Shown here: piece after piece, positions 7,391 through 14,600 of the stretch
Position numbering within the stretch: the stretch's first letter is position 1
How the letters are laid out: each line of letters starts with the position of its first letter
Origin: a virus
Strand: one strand, 5' to 3'
IMG/VR virus record: IMGVR_UViG_3300034683_000626
Location: 1-27,336 of that record
Length of the DNA stretch: 27,336 nt
Notes under the pieces: generated by a model
The model's database searches: none
Seen by the model: the letters and a program-made list of their open reading frames with translations, nothing else
Told to the model about the DNA's origin: nothing
Made by a program: the position numbers and the translations under genes

Positions 7391-8335
7391 TCAGTATTCC
7401 AGCTTGTTCATCTCTTGTTTCTTAAGTTCATTGCTTATTACATGTGAATATATATCCAGTGTCGTACTTGTATTTGAATGTCCTAATATGTCGCTTAAAG
7501 CTCTCAAATTCACATTTGATTGAATAGCATAGCTGGCAAATATATGTCTTAGGGAATGTGCTGTTATGTTCTTCTCTATCCCCGCCTTTTTACAAGAGTT
7601 TTTAACTATCTTAAGGACATTTCTTGCAGTCATTGGACTATCCTTTAACCCTGTCTGTGGGTTTACCCTCTCACTTCTAAACACATAGTCAGACTTTACA
7701 TTATAGTCAGCATTGTGTAGTTTCTCAATAATGTCTCTAAAGTTGTATAGGCTATCCTTTACCTCTTGCCTTAGTGGAACGATCCTCTCCTTGTTGCCCT
7801 TGCCAAGTATCCTAATCTCGTTATTTATAAAGTCTATATCAGAGAACTTGACATTTACAACCTCGCCTCTTCTAGTGGCAGTATAAAGCATAAAGATAAT
7901 CAGAGTGAGATTCCTAGCCTTTGGATATATGTTATAACCCTTGGCTTTCTTTAGTTCATCTGTTAGGTGGTTTATCAGCTGCTTTATCTCCTCTGGCTCA
8001 AGAATATCAATTTGCTTTCTGTTGTTCTTAAGATTCTTTATATAATGAGAGAAGTCTTCCTTAATATAGTCTCTCTCATATAGGAAAGAAATAAAGGACC
8101 TGATCCCTGACCTCTTGGTGTTAATGCTGCCAATCTTAAGCTCACCACTTAAAGTATCAATATATTCCATTGTGGCATCCTTAAACTCAAACTCTCCCTC
8201 ATATGTATCCTTAATAAATGAAAGGAAGTCATTAAGGCAGGTATTATAGCTAATGATGGTATTCTTTGATTTTCTATCTGATTTAAGTTTTTTCTTGTAT
8301 TTCTCTACATAGCCATGAAGCTTTCTATGATCCAT
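7391..8335 (-). CDS. Tyrosine recombinase / site-specific integrase
   Basis: A 314-aa XerC/D-type recombinase. The N-terminal SAM-like core-binding domain spans about 1-100, with catalytic residues in the C-terminal domain: Arg155 in TATRRGE, Lys179 in GKGNKER, His260 and Arg263 in HSLRH, His286 in LGHS, and nucleophile Tyr296 in LDIYSH. All are intact, so it should be active. It has no long arm-binding N-terminal extension. ATG 8335 follows AAGGAG. It is the last gene of the leftward operon that starts near 16039 and is followed by direct repeats and a terminator. With the two serine recombinases this makes three integrases from two unrelated families in one window. Confidence 0.93.
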   Translation of the reverse strand: MDHRKLHGYVEKYKKKLKSDRKSKNTIISYNTCLNDFLSFIKDTYEGEFEFKDATMEYIDTLSGELKIGSINTKRSGIRSFISFLYERDYIKEDFSHYIKNLKNNRKQIDILEPEEIKQLINHLTDELKKAKGYNIYPKARNLTLIIFMLYTATRRGEVVNVKFSDIDFINNEIRILGKGNKERIVPLRQEVKDSLYNFRDIIEKLHNADYNVKSDYVFRSERVNPQTGLKDSPMTARNVLKIVKNSCKKAGIEKNITAHSLRHIFASYAIQSNVNLRALSDILGHSNTSTTLDIYSHVISNELKKQEMNKLEY

Positions 8336-8354
8336 CTTATCAGCACTCCTTATG

Positions 8355-8585
8355 TTACTTCCATTTCTTGTTGACTATCTTTACATGGTAGTCTCTGTCC
8401 GATATGCCACAAATAGGACACCTCTTCACCCCAAGCTCCTTGTCCTTAACAAAGATAACCGGGCAGCTGCAATAAGGACACCACATTTGCTTTCCCTTAA
8501 GTTCAACCCTATCTGGCACTTTCTTGTCTGGCTCTTGATTTGTATCATGTTTTACCAAAGAAAATAGATTGTATTCTCTTGCCAT
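8355..8585 (-). CDS. Small zinc-ribbon protein
   Basis: A 76-aa protein starting MAREYNLFSLVKHD. The C-terminal half has CPYCSCP and CPICG, two CxxC knuckles about 20 residues apart, a rubredoxin or zinc-ribbon fold. It ends in a basic stretch (KIVNKKWK). ATG 8585 is chosen for GGAAGGTGAG upstream; the frame is open to 8600. It lies 19 nt before the recombinase, so it is probably co-transcribed. Function unknown; nucleic-acid binding is plausible. Confidence 0.65.
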   Translation of the reverse strand: MAREYNLFSLVKHDTNQEPDKKVPDRVELKGKQMWCPYCSCPVIFVKDKELGVKRCPICGISDRDYHVKIVNKKWK

Positions 8586-8762
8586 ATACTCACCTTCCAA
8601 AGCTACATTTCGTTTGTAATAGCTGTAACCCTCAATATAACTACATCATAACACAGAGGGAGTGTTTCTTCCTAGTGTAAAGAATAACACTAATAATTTA
8701 ATGAACAAATAAATATTGCCACTAAAAAAATATATAAAGCAAAACACTTTAGGATTCAACTA

Positions 8763-8993
8763 CTATACATCTTCCTTCTCCTTATACCTTTTAGTTGTCT
8801 TGTTATCTAGCAAGTGCCTCATCCTATCATCCAAAGCACCATTTTTGACATCAAGCTTTCGTTGGTTGATTCTCCACACTTCCATGAAATCATCCTCTGT
8901 AAATGTATCCTTGCCTTTGCAGTATTCCTCTGCTACAGCCTTTCTTGCATAGCCAGACTCCCTACATATTCTAATAAACTCATCCTTGTTCAC
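8763..8993 (-). CDS. Small protein of unknown function, GTG start
   Basis: A 76-aa charged, mostly helical protein (MNKDEFIRICRESGYARKAVAEEYC, then a Lys/Glu-rich tail). The segment with GYARKAVAEEYCKGKDTFTEDDFMEVWR resembles a short helical DNA-binding or replication-accessory fold, but I recognise no family. GTG 8993 is chosen because GGGAGG lies 6 nt upstream; the TTG at 9011 has no SD. It follows the RusA-like gene. The 177 nt between it and the next gene show only AT-rich sequence. Confidence 0.6.
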   Translation of the reverse strand: MNKDEFIRICRESGYARKAVAEEYCKGKDTFTEDDFMEVWRINQRKLDVKNGALDDRMRHLLDNKTTKRYKEKEDV

Positions 8994-9023
8994 AATATCC
9001 CTCCCAAACAAACAATAGAATAA

Positions 9024-9398
9024 CTATTCCTTCTCCACCACAATAACAGTTTTCTTATACCCACATTTAGATATTCCATTGATTCTTAAGTCGATACATG
9101 AAAAGCTATCGTCTTTGATTATGCCCTCATTGACAAGCCCATCAAGGAGGAACTTACCTGAGTAGTTGTCCGGATCTCTCCTCCTACTGTCCTTGAAATG
9201 ATAGGTTATATTTACAACTGCCCTTTCAAAAGGTTTTGTTGGCCTCTTTCTTATGGCAGCCTTGACAAGCCATGCCCACTCGGTCTTCTCGTTTTGGTAA
9301 TCAAGTATTTGCTCCTTCTTTCCCCCTCTGCCCTGGTACTTGTTGTTAGATGGAGGAACATCTGGTATTTGCAGTGTTATCTTATTATCATCTGTCAT
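9024..9398 (-). CDS. rusA: RusA-like Holliday junction resolvase
   Basis: A 124-aa RusA-family endodeoxyribonuclease that would resolve branched DNA made during phage replication or recombination. The N-terminal PPSNNKY segment and the core RRRDPDNYSGKFLLDGLVNEGIIKDD are diagnostic. Asp75 and Asp77 in DPDN, with Asp96/97 in the IKDD turn, match the metal-binding aspartates. ATG 9398 is chosen over 9413 because GAGGAG lies 7 nt upstream. It follows the acidic protein gene by 4 nt. Confidence 0.9.
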   Translation of the reverse strand: MTDDNKITLQIPDVPPSNNKYQGRGGKKEQILDYQNEKTEWAWLVKAAIRKRPTKPFERAVVNITYHFKDSRRRDPDNYSGKFLLDGLVNEGIIKDDSFSCIDLRINGISKCGYKKTVIVVEKE

Positions 9399-9402
9399 AA
9401 GC

Positions 9403-9909
9403 CTACTCCTCAAACAAGTGCTTTATTCTGTTTATATTATAAACTCCATTAACCTTGCTTTCTTTCTCTTCTTCCTCTTCCTCATCAAGATCATACATAT
9501 ACCCAGGCTCTGTAGGACCTACGGATATTTCATCCTGCTCATGCTCCACTTCGATATAGGTGTCTTTTAACAAGCCCACAGCTCTGGCCACACTTTCATC
9601 ACCAGCAATAAAGGTTTCAATTATGCTATAAAGAACTCCGATATTCTTAATGACTCTTGCCTTGTTTCTACCGCTTTTATCTTCATTATATAAAGTAGTA
9701 TTGCCTACAAGGTCAAGACTTGCAAGCATCAGCTCGAAAAGGGCATTATCAAAGCCTTTATCCTCATATATTTTCGCTAGTTTCTCAAACTTTTTCATCT
9801 CATCTTCATATGAGAAATCATCAAAGATTGGGTTCTCATCATGTTCGTACTCATACTCAAACTCGTTTGTGTCAAATTCATCGTTGTTAAAAATCTCGTT
9901 GAAATCTAT
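9403..9909 (-). CDS. Acidic protein of unknown function with no standard start codon near its SD
   Basis: The frame is open from a TAA near 9925 to the stop at 9403. A strong SD (AAGGAGGAG) lies at its upstream end, but the only in-frame initiator at normal spacing is ATA 9909 (168 aa), with ATT 9915 too close. The first ATG is 9798 (131 aa) and lacks a good SD, and the 37 codons before it look fully coding: acidic and aromatic (FDTNEFEYEYEHDENP). The middle part is helical (FEKLAKIYEDKGFDNALFEL), then comes DLDEEEEEEKES. Acidic phage proteins of this kind can be DNA mimics or chaperone-binding proteins, but that is only a suggestion. The true start is uncertain. Confidence 0.6.
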   Translation of the reverse strand: MDFNEIFNNDEFDTNEFEYEYEHDENPIFDDFSYEDEMKKFEKLAKIYEDKGFDNALFELMLASLDLVGNTTLYNEDKSGRNKARVIKNIGVLYSIIETFIAGDESVARAVGLLKDTYIEVEHEQDEISVGPTEPGYMYDLDEEEEEEKESKVNGVYNINRIKHLFEE

Positions 9910-9943
9910 ATTAATCTCCTCCTTAATATATTACCTGTATTTT

Positions 9944-10915
9944 TTAGGCAGAATAAGTCCGACCTAACACCTCATGCTGTGGCAATTCATATATTTCCTC
10001 AATCAAACTGTGGTAATCATAAGTTACTACCAAATCGGCTCCTGGACAACCAAAATGAAGTTGCTCTAATAAAAATGCTAAGTCTCTATGGTCCTGCTCT
10101 GAGTAATAGCTGTTATAAAGAGCCTTCCCCTTTTCAACATATGGAGGATCAATAAATATTGTTGAGCTGTTATCCCAATAAGCCTCTTCTATAAGTTCAA
10201 GAGCATCCATGTTAGTAATGGATATCCTGTCACTCAGAGAATGAATATAATTAATTCTCTTTAACAAATCATTAGAATTCCAACGGGATAGCAATATTTC
10301 ACTAGAGCCATTTTTACCACCTAAAGGGTTAGCCCTGGGTATACCGCTATATGCTAGACGGTTAACTATTAATGTTGCCCATGCAGAATCAAGGATACTA
10401 CTTCCACTATAATTGTCTTTAATTATTTGTTGAGCATTGAAAAAGTCTTTGTGAGTAGGGGTTATGTTGAGTAGCTTATCAGCAAGATAATCAGGTCTGT
10501 GCTTTATGGCCCACCAAAGGGCATAAATACCCCTGTCTATATCATTTAAATGCAATTCTTCAACTACTCCTGCATTCAGCATAGCAAGTTCAAAGCTACC
10601 ACCACCAGTATATGGAGAGACAAGCTTATTTGATTTTGTTGCCTGAAGGTGAGTGTAGAGATAATCTATAACTTTTGACTTGCCTCCCGGGTATCTCAAG
10701 GGTGATAATCTCTTGGAAAATTTGATACCAGAATAGCTGCCATTTATCTTCTTACCCTTTACACATTCAGTTATAAGTGTAAACCTATGCTTGGTTGAGT
10801 GACCCTCTAAATATGTAAAACCGTCACATTCTTCACACCAAAATCCATTGCCTAACTTGTCTAGTTGAAAGTAGTCATAACTACCCTTTAAACCGCAAAA
10901 TTGGCAAGTAAGCAT
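9944..10915 (-). CDS. Dam-like DNA adenine methylase with an N-terminal zinc ribbon
   Basis: A 323-aa N6-adenine methyltransferase of the D12/Dam class, using AdoMet to methylate adenine at a short DNA site. It has PLRYPGGKS near 72-80, AdoMet motif I SPYTGGGSFELA near 100-111, and catalytic DPPY at 256-259. Before the methylase domain is a zinc ribbon with Cys4, 7, 27 and 30 (CQFCG, CEECDG), which is unusual for Dam proteins. ATG 10915 follows AAAGGAGG. No restriction endonuclease gene is adjacent, so it probably acts alone, for example to protect against host restriction or to regulate. The target sequence cannot be told from here. Confidence 0.9.
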   Translation of the reverse strand: MLTCQFCGLKGSYDYFQLDKLGNGFWCEECDGFTYLEGHSTKHRFTLITECVKGKKINGSYSGIKFSKRLSPLRYPGGKSKVIDYLYTHLQATKSNKLVSPYTGGGSFELAMLNAGVVEELHLNDIDRGIYALWWAIKHRPDYLADKLLNITPTHKDFFNAQQIIKDNYSGSSILDSAWATLIVNRLAYSGIPRANPLGGKNGSSEILLSRWNSNDLLKRINYIHSLSDRISITNMDALELIEEAYWDNSSTIFIDPPYVEKGKALYNSYYSEQDHRDLAFLLEQLHFGCPGADLVVTYDYHSLIEEIYELPQHEVLGRTYSA

Positions 10916-10927
10916 GGTATTCCTCCT

Positions 10928-11794
10928 TTAGAAACAAGCCTTACAAGGAACATATCCACTTGCAGCTGCATGATCCTCGCTATCAAAGACTATGATATTG
11001 TGCTCTGCTATCTGTCCGTCATGGGTATAGCCCTTGATGTGGTACTTGTCTGAGTTTACACTTCCAATAAGAACCAAGCCGGATGTTTCCTTACTTGAGG
11101 CGGGATCACCCTTACTCTCTCCCCACAATCCAACTCCATTATCTCTGGCCACCCTCTGCAGGTCTGTAAAGACATCGACATACTTTACATTTGGCGGATA
11201 GGTTGCAACTTGAGCATACCCTTTTTCAAGTAGTATCTTATTAACCATCTCTCCATCAATATACGCATATGCTAACAACCTCCCGTATTGGTCCCTTTCC
11301 TCTACATCAAACTCCAAGGCTACATATGCATCTTTTAGGAGCTCTTTGGTGAAGTTTGATGCTACCTTCCCCTCTTCTGTGTTTCTGCTCTCATCAGCGT
11401 GTACGCTTTCAGGAGTGTCTATTCCAATTAGCCTAACAGCTTCATTATTGCCATAATAATCTATTTCAAAGGTGTCTCCATCTCTTACATGAGTTACCTT
11501 GAATGTCTCTTCCTCTTGTACCTCTTCTATTTCCTCAACCTCTTCTACTTCTTTTGCCTCTTTTGCCTCTTCCTCATGTACTTCTTCGACCTCTTGTACT
11601 TCCTCTACCTCTTGTGTTTGCTCTGTCTCAACTGGCTCCTGAGCCTCTTTAAATGGCTCTTGTTCAGATACGCTAGTCGATTCCTCATTGATCTTTCTCG
11701 ATAGTTTCTCCCTAAACTCAGACTCGTTACCAGAACAGCCTGTCACAAGTATAAAAGATAATATTATTACTATTATATATAGTAGTTTTTTCAC
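10928..11794 (-). CDS. Lipoprotein thermonuclease (SNase family) with an EV-rich linker
   Basis: A 288-aa predicted surface lipoprotein. GTG 11794 (after GGGGTGG) begins MKKLLYIIVIILSFILVTGC, a lipoprotein signal with lipid-bearing Cys20. A low-complexity Glu/Val/Lys stalk covers about 50-100. The staphylococcal nuclease domain follows: DGDTFEI, RLIGIDTPES and ERDQYGRLLAY contain the metal-binding Asp and catalytic Arg/Glu/Arg. The C-terminus (KYHIKGYTHD to GYVPCKACF) resembles the small metal-binding module common in secreted nucleases, but the usual first Cys after YH is absent. It would digest DNA outside the membrane, perhaps for nutrient recovery or exclusion of incoming DNA (inference). 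Confidence 0.85.
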   Translation of the reverse strand: MKKLLYIIVIILSFILVTGCSGNESEFREKLSRKINEESTSVSEQEPFKEAQEPVETEQTQEVEEVQEVEEVHEEEAKEAKEVEEVEEIEEVQEEETFKVTHVRDGDTFEIDYYGNNEAVRLIGIDTPESVHADESRNTEEGKVASNFTKELLKDAYVALEFDVEERDQYGRLLAYAYIDGEMVNKILLEKGYAQVATYPPNVKYVDVFTDLQRVARDNGVGLWGESKGDPASSKETSGLVLIGSVNSDKYHIKGYTHDGQIAEHNIIVFDSEDHAAASGYVPCKACF

Positions 11795-11808
11795 CAGTAC
11801 CACCCCAA

Positions 11809-11997
11809 TCAATACATTATGTTGCTGGTTAACTTCCTGTTACTCTCCTTTGGTAATTTCCCCAGTTGTTCCTTATGGCCACATACACACCTATAACTGT
11901 AGCCTGTGGCAGAATCCCCTTGGATCTTGACCTCTCTCTTGCATACTTGACACTTACCCTCTGTCGTTTCTCCATTGTCCATACCAAAACAAACCAT
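11809..11997 (-). CDS. Small zinc-ribbon protein
   Basis: A 62-aa protein with CQVCK and CVCGH about 18 residues apart, a four-Cys zinc site, flanked by basic residues. AGGAGG lies 10 nt before ATG 11997. It sits 9 nt after the sigma4-alphaCTD gene, so it is probably in the same operon. Function unknown. Confidence 0.6.
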   Translation of the reverse strand: MVCFGMDNGETTEGKCQVCKREVKIQGDSATGYSYRCVCGHKEQLGKLPKESNRKLTSNIMY

Positions 11998-12006
11998 ACT
12001 CCTTTA

Positions 12007-12633
12007 TTACCTCCTAAGTTTTAATCCGTATTTACTAAGTTCCTCCACTATTTCCTCTATCGACTTGTCCCCCATGCCTTGTATCTTTAGCAGATCGTAT
12101 TCAGATACCTCAATTATCTTTCCAACAGTATCTAGTCCAGCTCTCCTAAGCAGATAATATGGTCTGGCACTAAGATTTAGTTCCTCAATGGGTTTCTCCA
12201 TAAGGGCTGAATATCTTGCTAGTTCAGATATATCACTATCACTGGACTCATCACCAACCAATAAATCATAAGCTCTTTTAAGGTTGTCCAACTCCCCTCT
12301 AATCTGATACAATTCCTGCTTAACATCAAGCATTCTCTTAAAGGGAACACCCTCATACATGGCCCTTCTACTAGGATGCTTTAGCTTTCTTATTGCTCTT
12401 ACAATAATCTGTCTTATTCTTTCCTGGGTTACTCCGTAAATCTCACCTATCTTTGAGTAAGTAAAGCCATCAAGATACCTTAGCTTAAGAATTTCCTTCT
12501 CCCTATCCATAAGAGTATCAAGGGCATTATAAAAGCCTTTAAGATAACTCATTTCAACCTTATCTTCATCTCCTTGGATCTCCAACAGGAGATTAAAGGG
12601 ATATGTCTTTAGTAGATGTTCAATATTACTCAT
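12007..12633 (-). CDS. Sigma-region-4 protein fused to an RNA polymerase alpha-CTD-like domain
   Basis: A 208-aa predicted transcription factor. Residues about 36-90 (MDREKEILKLRYLDGFTYSKIG, then VTQERIRQI) form sigma70 region 4, the helix-turn-helix that reads the -35 box and binds the RNAP beta flap. A helical linker runs about 100-145. Residues 148-208 (IEELNLSARPYYLLRRAG, then the KIQGMGDKSIEEI helix-hairpin-helix) match the alpha-subunit CTD. Arg156 and Lys190-Ser191 align with the DNA-contacting Arg265 and Lys298-Ser299 of E. coli alpha, while the Asn268 position is Tyr. Sigma region 2 is absent, so it cannot melt a promoter alone and more likely co-opts host RNAP. Its start overlaps the previous gene by 8 nt. 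Confidence 0.8.
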   Translation of the reverse strand: MSNIEHLLKTYPFNLLLEIQGDEDKVEMSYLKGFYNALDTLMDREKEILKLRYLDGFTYSKIGEIYGVTQERIRQIIVRAIRKLKHPSRRAMYEGVPFKRMLDVKQELYQIRGELDNLKRAYDLLVGDESSDSDISELARYSALMEKPIEELNLSARPYYLLRRAGLDTVGKIIEVSEYDLLKIQGMGDKSIEEIVEELSKYGLKLRR

Positions 12634-13171
12634 GGTCTTCCTCCTTCTTAAATCCCAGGTTTAGTCCCAACAGCCTACCTCTAAGCTCACTTATATGGGC
12701 AAGGGTTAGGATTTTGTTGTCTTTGAAATACTCTTCTGTTTCCTCAATTATATCTCCAATGGTCCTAAAGCCACATTTGGAAAGTCTCAAGAATATCCTT
12801 GTACTAATATCAAGGCACTCAATGGGTGAAGATAAGAGTTCGTCTCTATCCCTGATTTCCTTTAGGGCAAGGTACTCTTCGCTTTCCTCATACTCTGGCC
12901 TGTGAATGACAGGCTCCCCATCATCAGAGGCATGTATCAAGACAAATTTTAGGTTTACATCATCCACCAGGAACAAATCATCGAACTGTCTTCCAATGGC
13001 CATGATGGGTTTCTTCCCATATATTACACTTATATAGAGATTATCATCAAGGCTATCCATTATCTTTCCTTCCAATTCCTCTTGAATTGCCTTTTTCAGA
13101 TAATCAATAGGAAACCCGCCTTTGAGACATTCTCTTTTCGCCTTTGTGCTAAACCTAACGTCAATCATCAT
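12626..13171 (-). CDS. Protein with a C-terminal alpha-CTD-like domain, coupled to the sigma4 gene
   Basis: A 181-aa protein. Residues about 117-173 (IECLDISTRIFLRLSKCGFRTIGDI, ending LRGRLLGLNLGF) follow the alpha-CTD pattern of IEELDLSVRSYNCLKRAG.TVGDL and ..L..LGL.F, with the Arg at the Arg265-equivalent position kept. The N-terminal 110 residues (KGGFPIDYLKKAIQEELEGKIM, then YISVIYGKKPIMAIGRQFDD) are not recognised. Two ATGs (13171 and 13168) follow GGAGG; 13168 has the better spacing. The stop overlaps the start of the next gene by 8 nt, implying coupled translation and probably joint action on transcription. Confidence 0.6.
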   Translation of the reverse strand: MMIDVRFSTKAKRECLKGGFPIDYLKKAIQEELEGKIMDSLDDNLYISVIYGKKPIMAIGRQFDDLFLVDDVNLKFVLIHASDDGEPVIHRPEYEESEEYLALKEIRDRDELLSSPIECLDISTRIFLRLSKCGFRTIGDIIEETEEYFKDNKILTLAHISELRGRLLGLNLGFKKEEDHE

Positions 13172-13212
13172 ATCACCTCCGAAAGAAACTTTGGGTAAAC
13201 AGCTGCACTCTC

Positions 13213-13389
13213 TTATTCTTCGATACCTGTTATTCTAACATATTCAGAAGTATTGACCAACCGCATTTTGGCACAAACAAGCATCTTATCGTATGATGCC
13301 ATGCACTTTCCAACAACAGGCTTATCTCCGGTGAACTGTTTGCACTTAGCACAAGTATTTTTCTTGAATTTCTCCCTATCAATTCTCAT
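13213..13389 (-). CDS. 58-aa Cys-containing small protein
   Basis: ATG 13389 after GGGAGG opens 58 codons starting MRIDREKFKKNTCAKCK. Cysteines lie at 13, 16, 29 and 39 (CAKC, then GKCMASYDKMLVC), a likely zinc or metal site. It begins 4 nt after the stop of the preceding small gene, whose last codons contain the SD. Proteins of this kind are frequent in Firmicutes phage early regions but have no assigned role. Confidence 0.65.
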   Translation of the reverse strand: MRIDREKFKKNTCAKCKQFTGDKPVVGKCMASYDKMLVCAKMRLVNTSEYVRITGIEE

Positions 13390-13392
13390 AAA

Positions 13393-13572
13393 CTACCTCC
13401 CAAGTACAAATCTTCTCTCCCTAACATAATCAGCTACTACAGATCTTTTCTCCTGTGCTATAATTCGATTTAGCTCGTCTTTTTCCTTTCTCCAAGCCTT
13501 GTATATATCACAAGATCCGTGACAAATTGAGTTTCTTTTTTCGCAATTTCTGCATGGAATCTTTCTGCTCAA
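13393..13572 (-). CDS. 59-aa Cys-rich, basic small protein, TTG start
   Basis: TTG 13572 lies 7 nt after AGGAGG and opens 59 codons starting MSRKIPCRNCEKRNSICHG. The cluster CRNC..CHGSC suggests one zinc-binding knuckle, followed by a long basic helix (YKAWRKEKDELNRIIAQEKRS). It resembles small phage proteins of the CxxC...CH..C type. It is packed head to tail with the next gene. Confidence 0.65.
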   Translation of the reverse strand: MSRKIPCRNCEKRNSICHGSCDIYKAWRKEKDELNRIIAQEKRSVVADYVRERRFVLGR

Positions 13573-13602
13573 TTAAATCCCTCCTGTTATGTAAAAATGT
13601 CC

Positions 13603-13668
13603 TTATGTATCATCACCAATAACAATTGTTTCGCCGCTGTCAAAACCTAGTTGCTCACATTTTGCTAT
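13603..13668 (-). CDS. Possible 21-aa micro-ORF behind a strong SD, ATA start
   Basis: AAGGAGG lies 10 nt upstream of ATA 13668, which opens a frame reading AKCEQLGFDSGETIVIGDDT and then TAA. There is no ATG, GTG or TTG at usable spacing. It fills most of an otherwise empty gap between two genes of the operon. It may be a real micro-ORF with an unusual start, a decayed gene, or chance. Confidence 0.25.
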   Translation of the reverse strand: MAKCEQLGFDSGETIVIGDDT

Positions 13669-13710
13669 TGTAGAAGTGCCTCCTTAACCTAGAATCCTCT
13701 CTGCCCCCCA

Positions 13711-14028
13711 TTAGAACTTAACCTTCCAATCCAACAATTGTCCGCATTCCCCACAGTAGTTGACGCCATCGCCTATTCTATCCCAAATTGTATCTTCATC
13801 TCCGCAAGAAGGGCATTTTAATATGTCTACTGATCTCGAAAATTCACTCTTGCCAACTTTATAGGTTTCACTCACTACTTTCATGGGCATATTCCTGTCC
13901 ACTATTCTTTCAAGAGTTTGCCATAGAGCTTTATCTTTTGGACTGTCTGTGAAATGGTACAATAGTTCTTTTGACATATCCGACAATTTCTTTATCCTCA
14001 GCACTTCTAAATCATATATTTTATCCAT
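13711..14028 (-). CDS. Zn-ribbon protein of unknown function
   Basis: A 105-aa protein starting MDKIYDLEVLRIKK. The N-terminal two thirds is helical. The C-terminus has CPSCGDEDTIW and CGECGQL, a zinc ribbon like those in transcription and replication accessory proteins. ATG 14028 overlaps the previous stop as TAATG, and GAGG lies upstream; the longer frame to 14079 is rejected. Confidence 0.65.
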   Translation of the reverse strand: MDKIYDLEVLRIKKLSDMSKELLYHFTDSPKDKALWQTLERIVDRNMPMKVVSETYKVGKSEFSRSVDILKCPSCGDEDTIWDRIGDGVNYCGECGQLLDWKVKF

Positions 14029-14327
14029 TAAAGGTCCTCGCTTTCTGCATTCTCTTCCACTTCTATATCGACTCCACACTTGGCCATAAGATATATATAG
14101 TTCTCGACACTCATCTTCACCAATTCCTCATCATCTTTCAGATAGGATATGCTCTCTGCCTTAAGCCCCAGTATCCTTCTGTTGTTATTCTTAGGATTCT
14201 TAGGTCTTTTGTTCTTGAATGTTATATAGCCGAGTTCCTTGAATGTATTTGCCTTATTCCATATATCGACTAGGTTTTTAGCCTCTTTTGGGTAGCCTTT
14301 GATAGTTATATTAAACTGTGCCACCAT
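14028..14327 (-). CDS. Unknown protein in small-gene operon
   Basis: A 99-aa protein starting MVAQFNITIKGYPKEAKN, with a basic middle (FKNKRPKNPKNNNRRILGLK) and an acidic C-terminus (EVEENAESEDL). No family recognised. It overlaps both neighbours as TAATG, with AGGAGGG before its own start, so translation is coupled along this stretch. Confidence 0.6.
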   Translation of the reverse strand: MVAQFNITIKGYPKEAKNLVDIWNKANTFKELGYITFKNKRPKNPKNNNRRILGLKAESISYLKDDEELVKMSVENYIYLMAKCGVDIEVEENAESEDL

Positions 14328-14584
14328 TATCCCTCCTTTATTGAAGCACCATATATTTTGTTGAACTTCACAACAAAGCTGTCATATTGCCATCTAAAAA
14401 TCTGCTTATTCTTTAGAACGATATCCATAAAATAATCAAAGTGTTCACGATCGTCAAAACCTCTTTTTCTGATCATTTGGCTAATGAAAAAATGACCATA
14501 TATCTTGTACCATATTCTTTGAGTATTCCATCTTCGAACATCTACAAGAAAATTATCAAGCCTTCTTCCTAACTCCATGAACAT
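14327..14584 (-). CDS. Unknown small basic protein
   Basis: An 85-aa protein rich in Arg, Lys and aromatic residues (RRWNTQRIWYKIYGHFFISQMIRKRG). No signal peptide, clear membrane segment or domain is recognised. GGGAGG lies 10 nt before ATG 14584. The 3' end overlaps the next gene by one base (TAATG). Confidence 0.55.
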   Translation of the reverse strand: MFMELGRRLDNFLVDVRRWNTQRIWYKIYGHFFISQMIRKRGFDDREHFDYFMDIVLKNKQIFRWQYDSFVVKFNKIYGASIKEG

Positions 14585-14600
14585 ATCTCACTCGCCTCCC

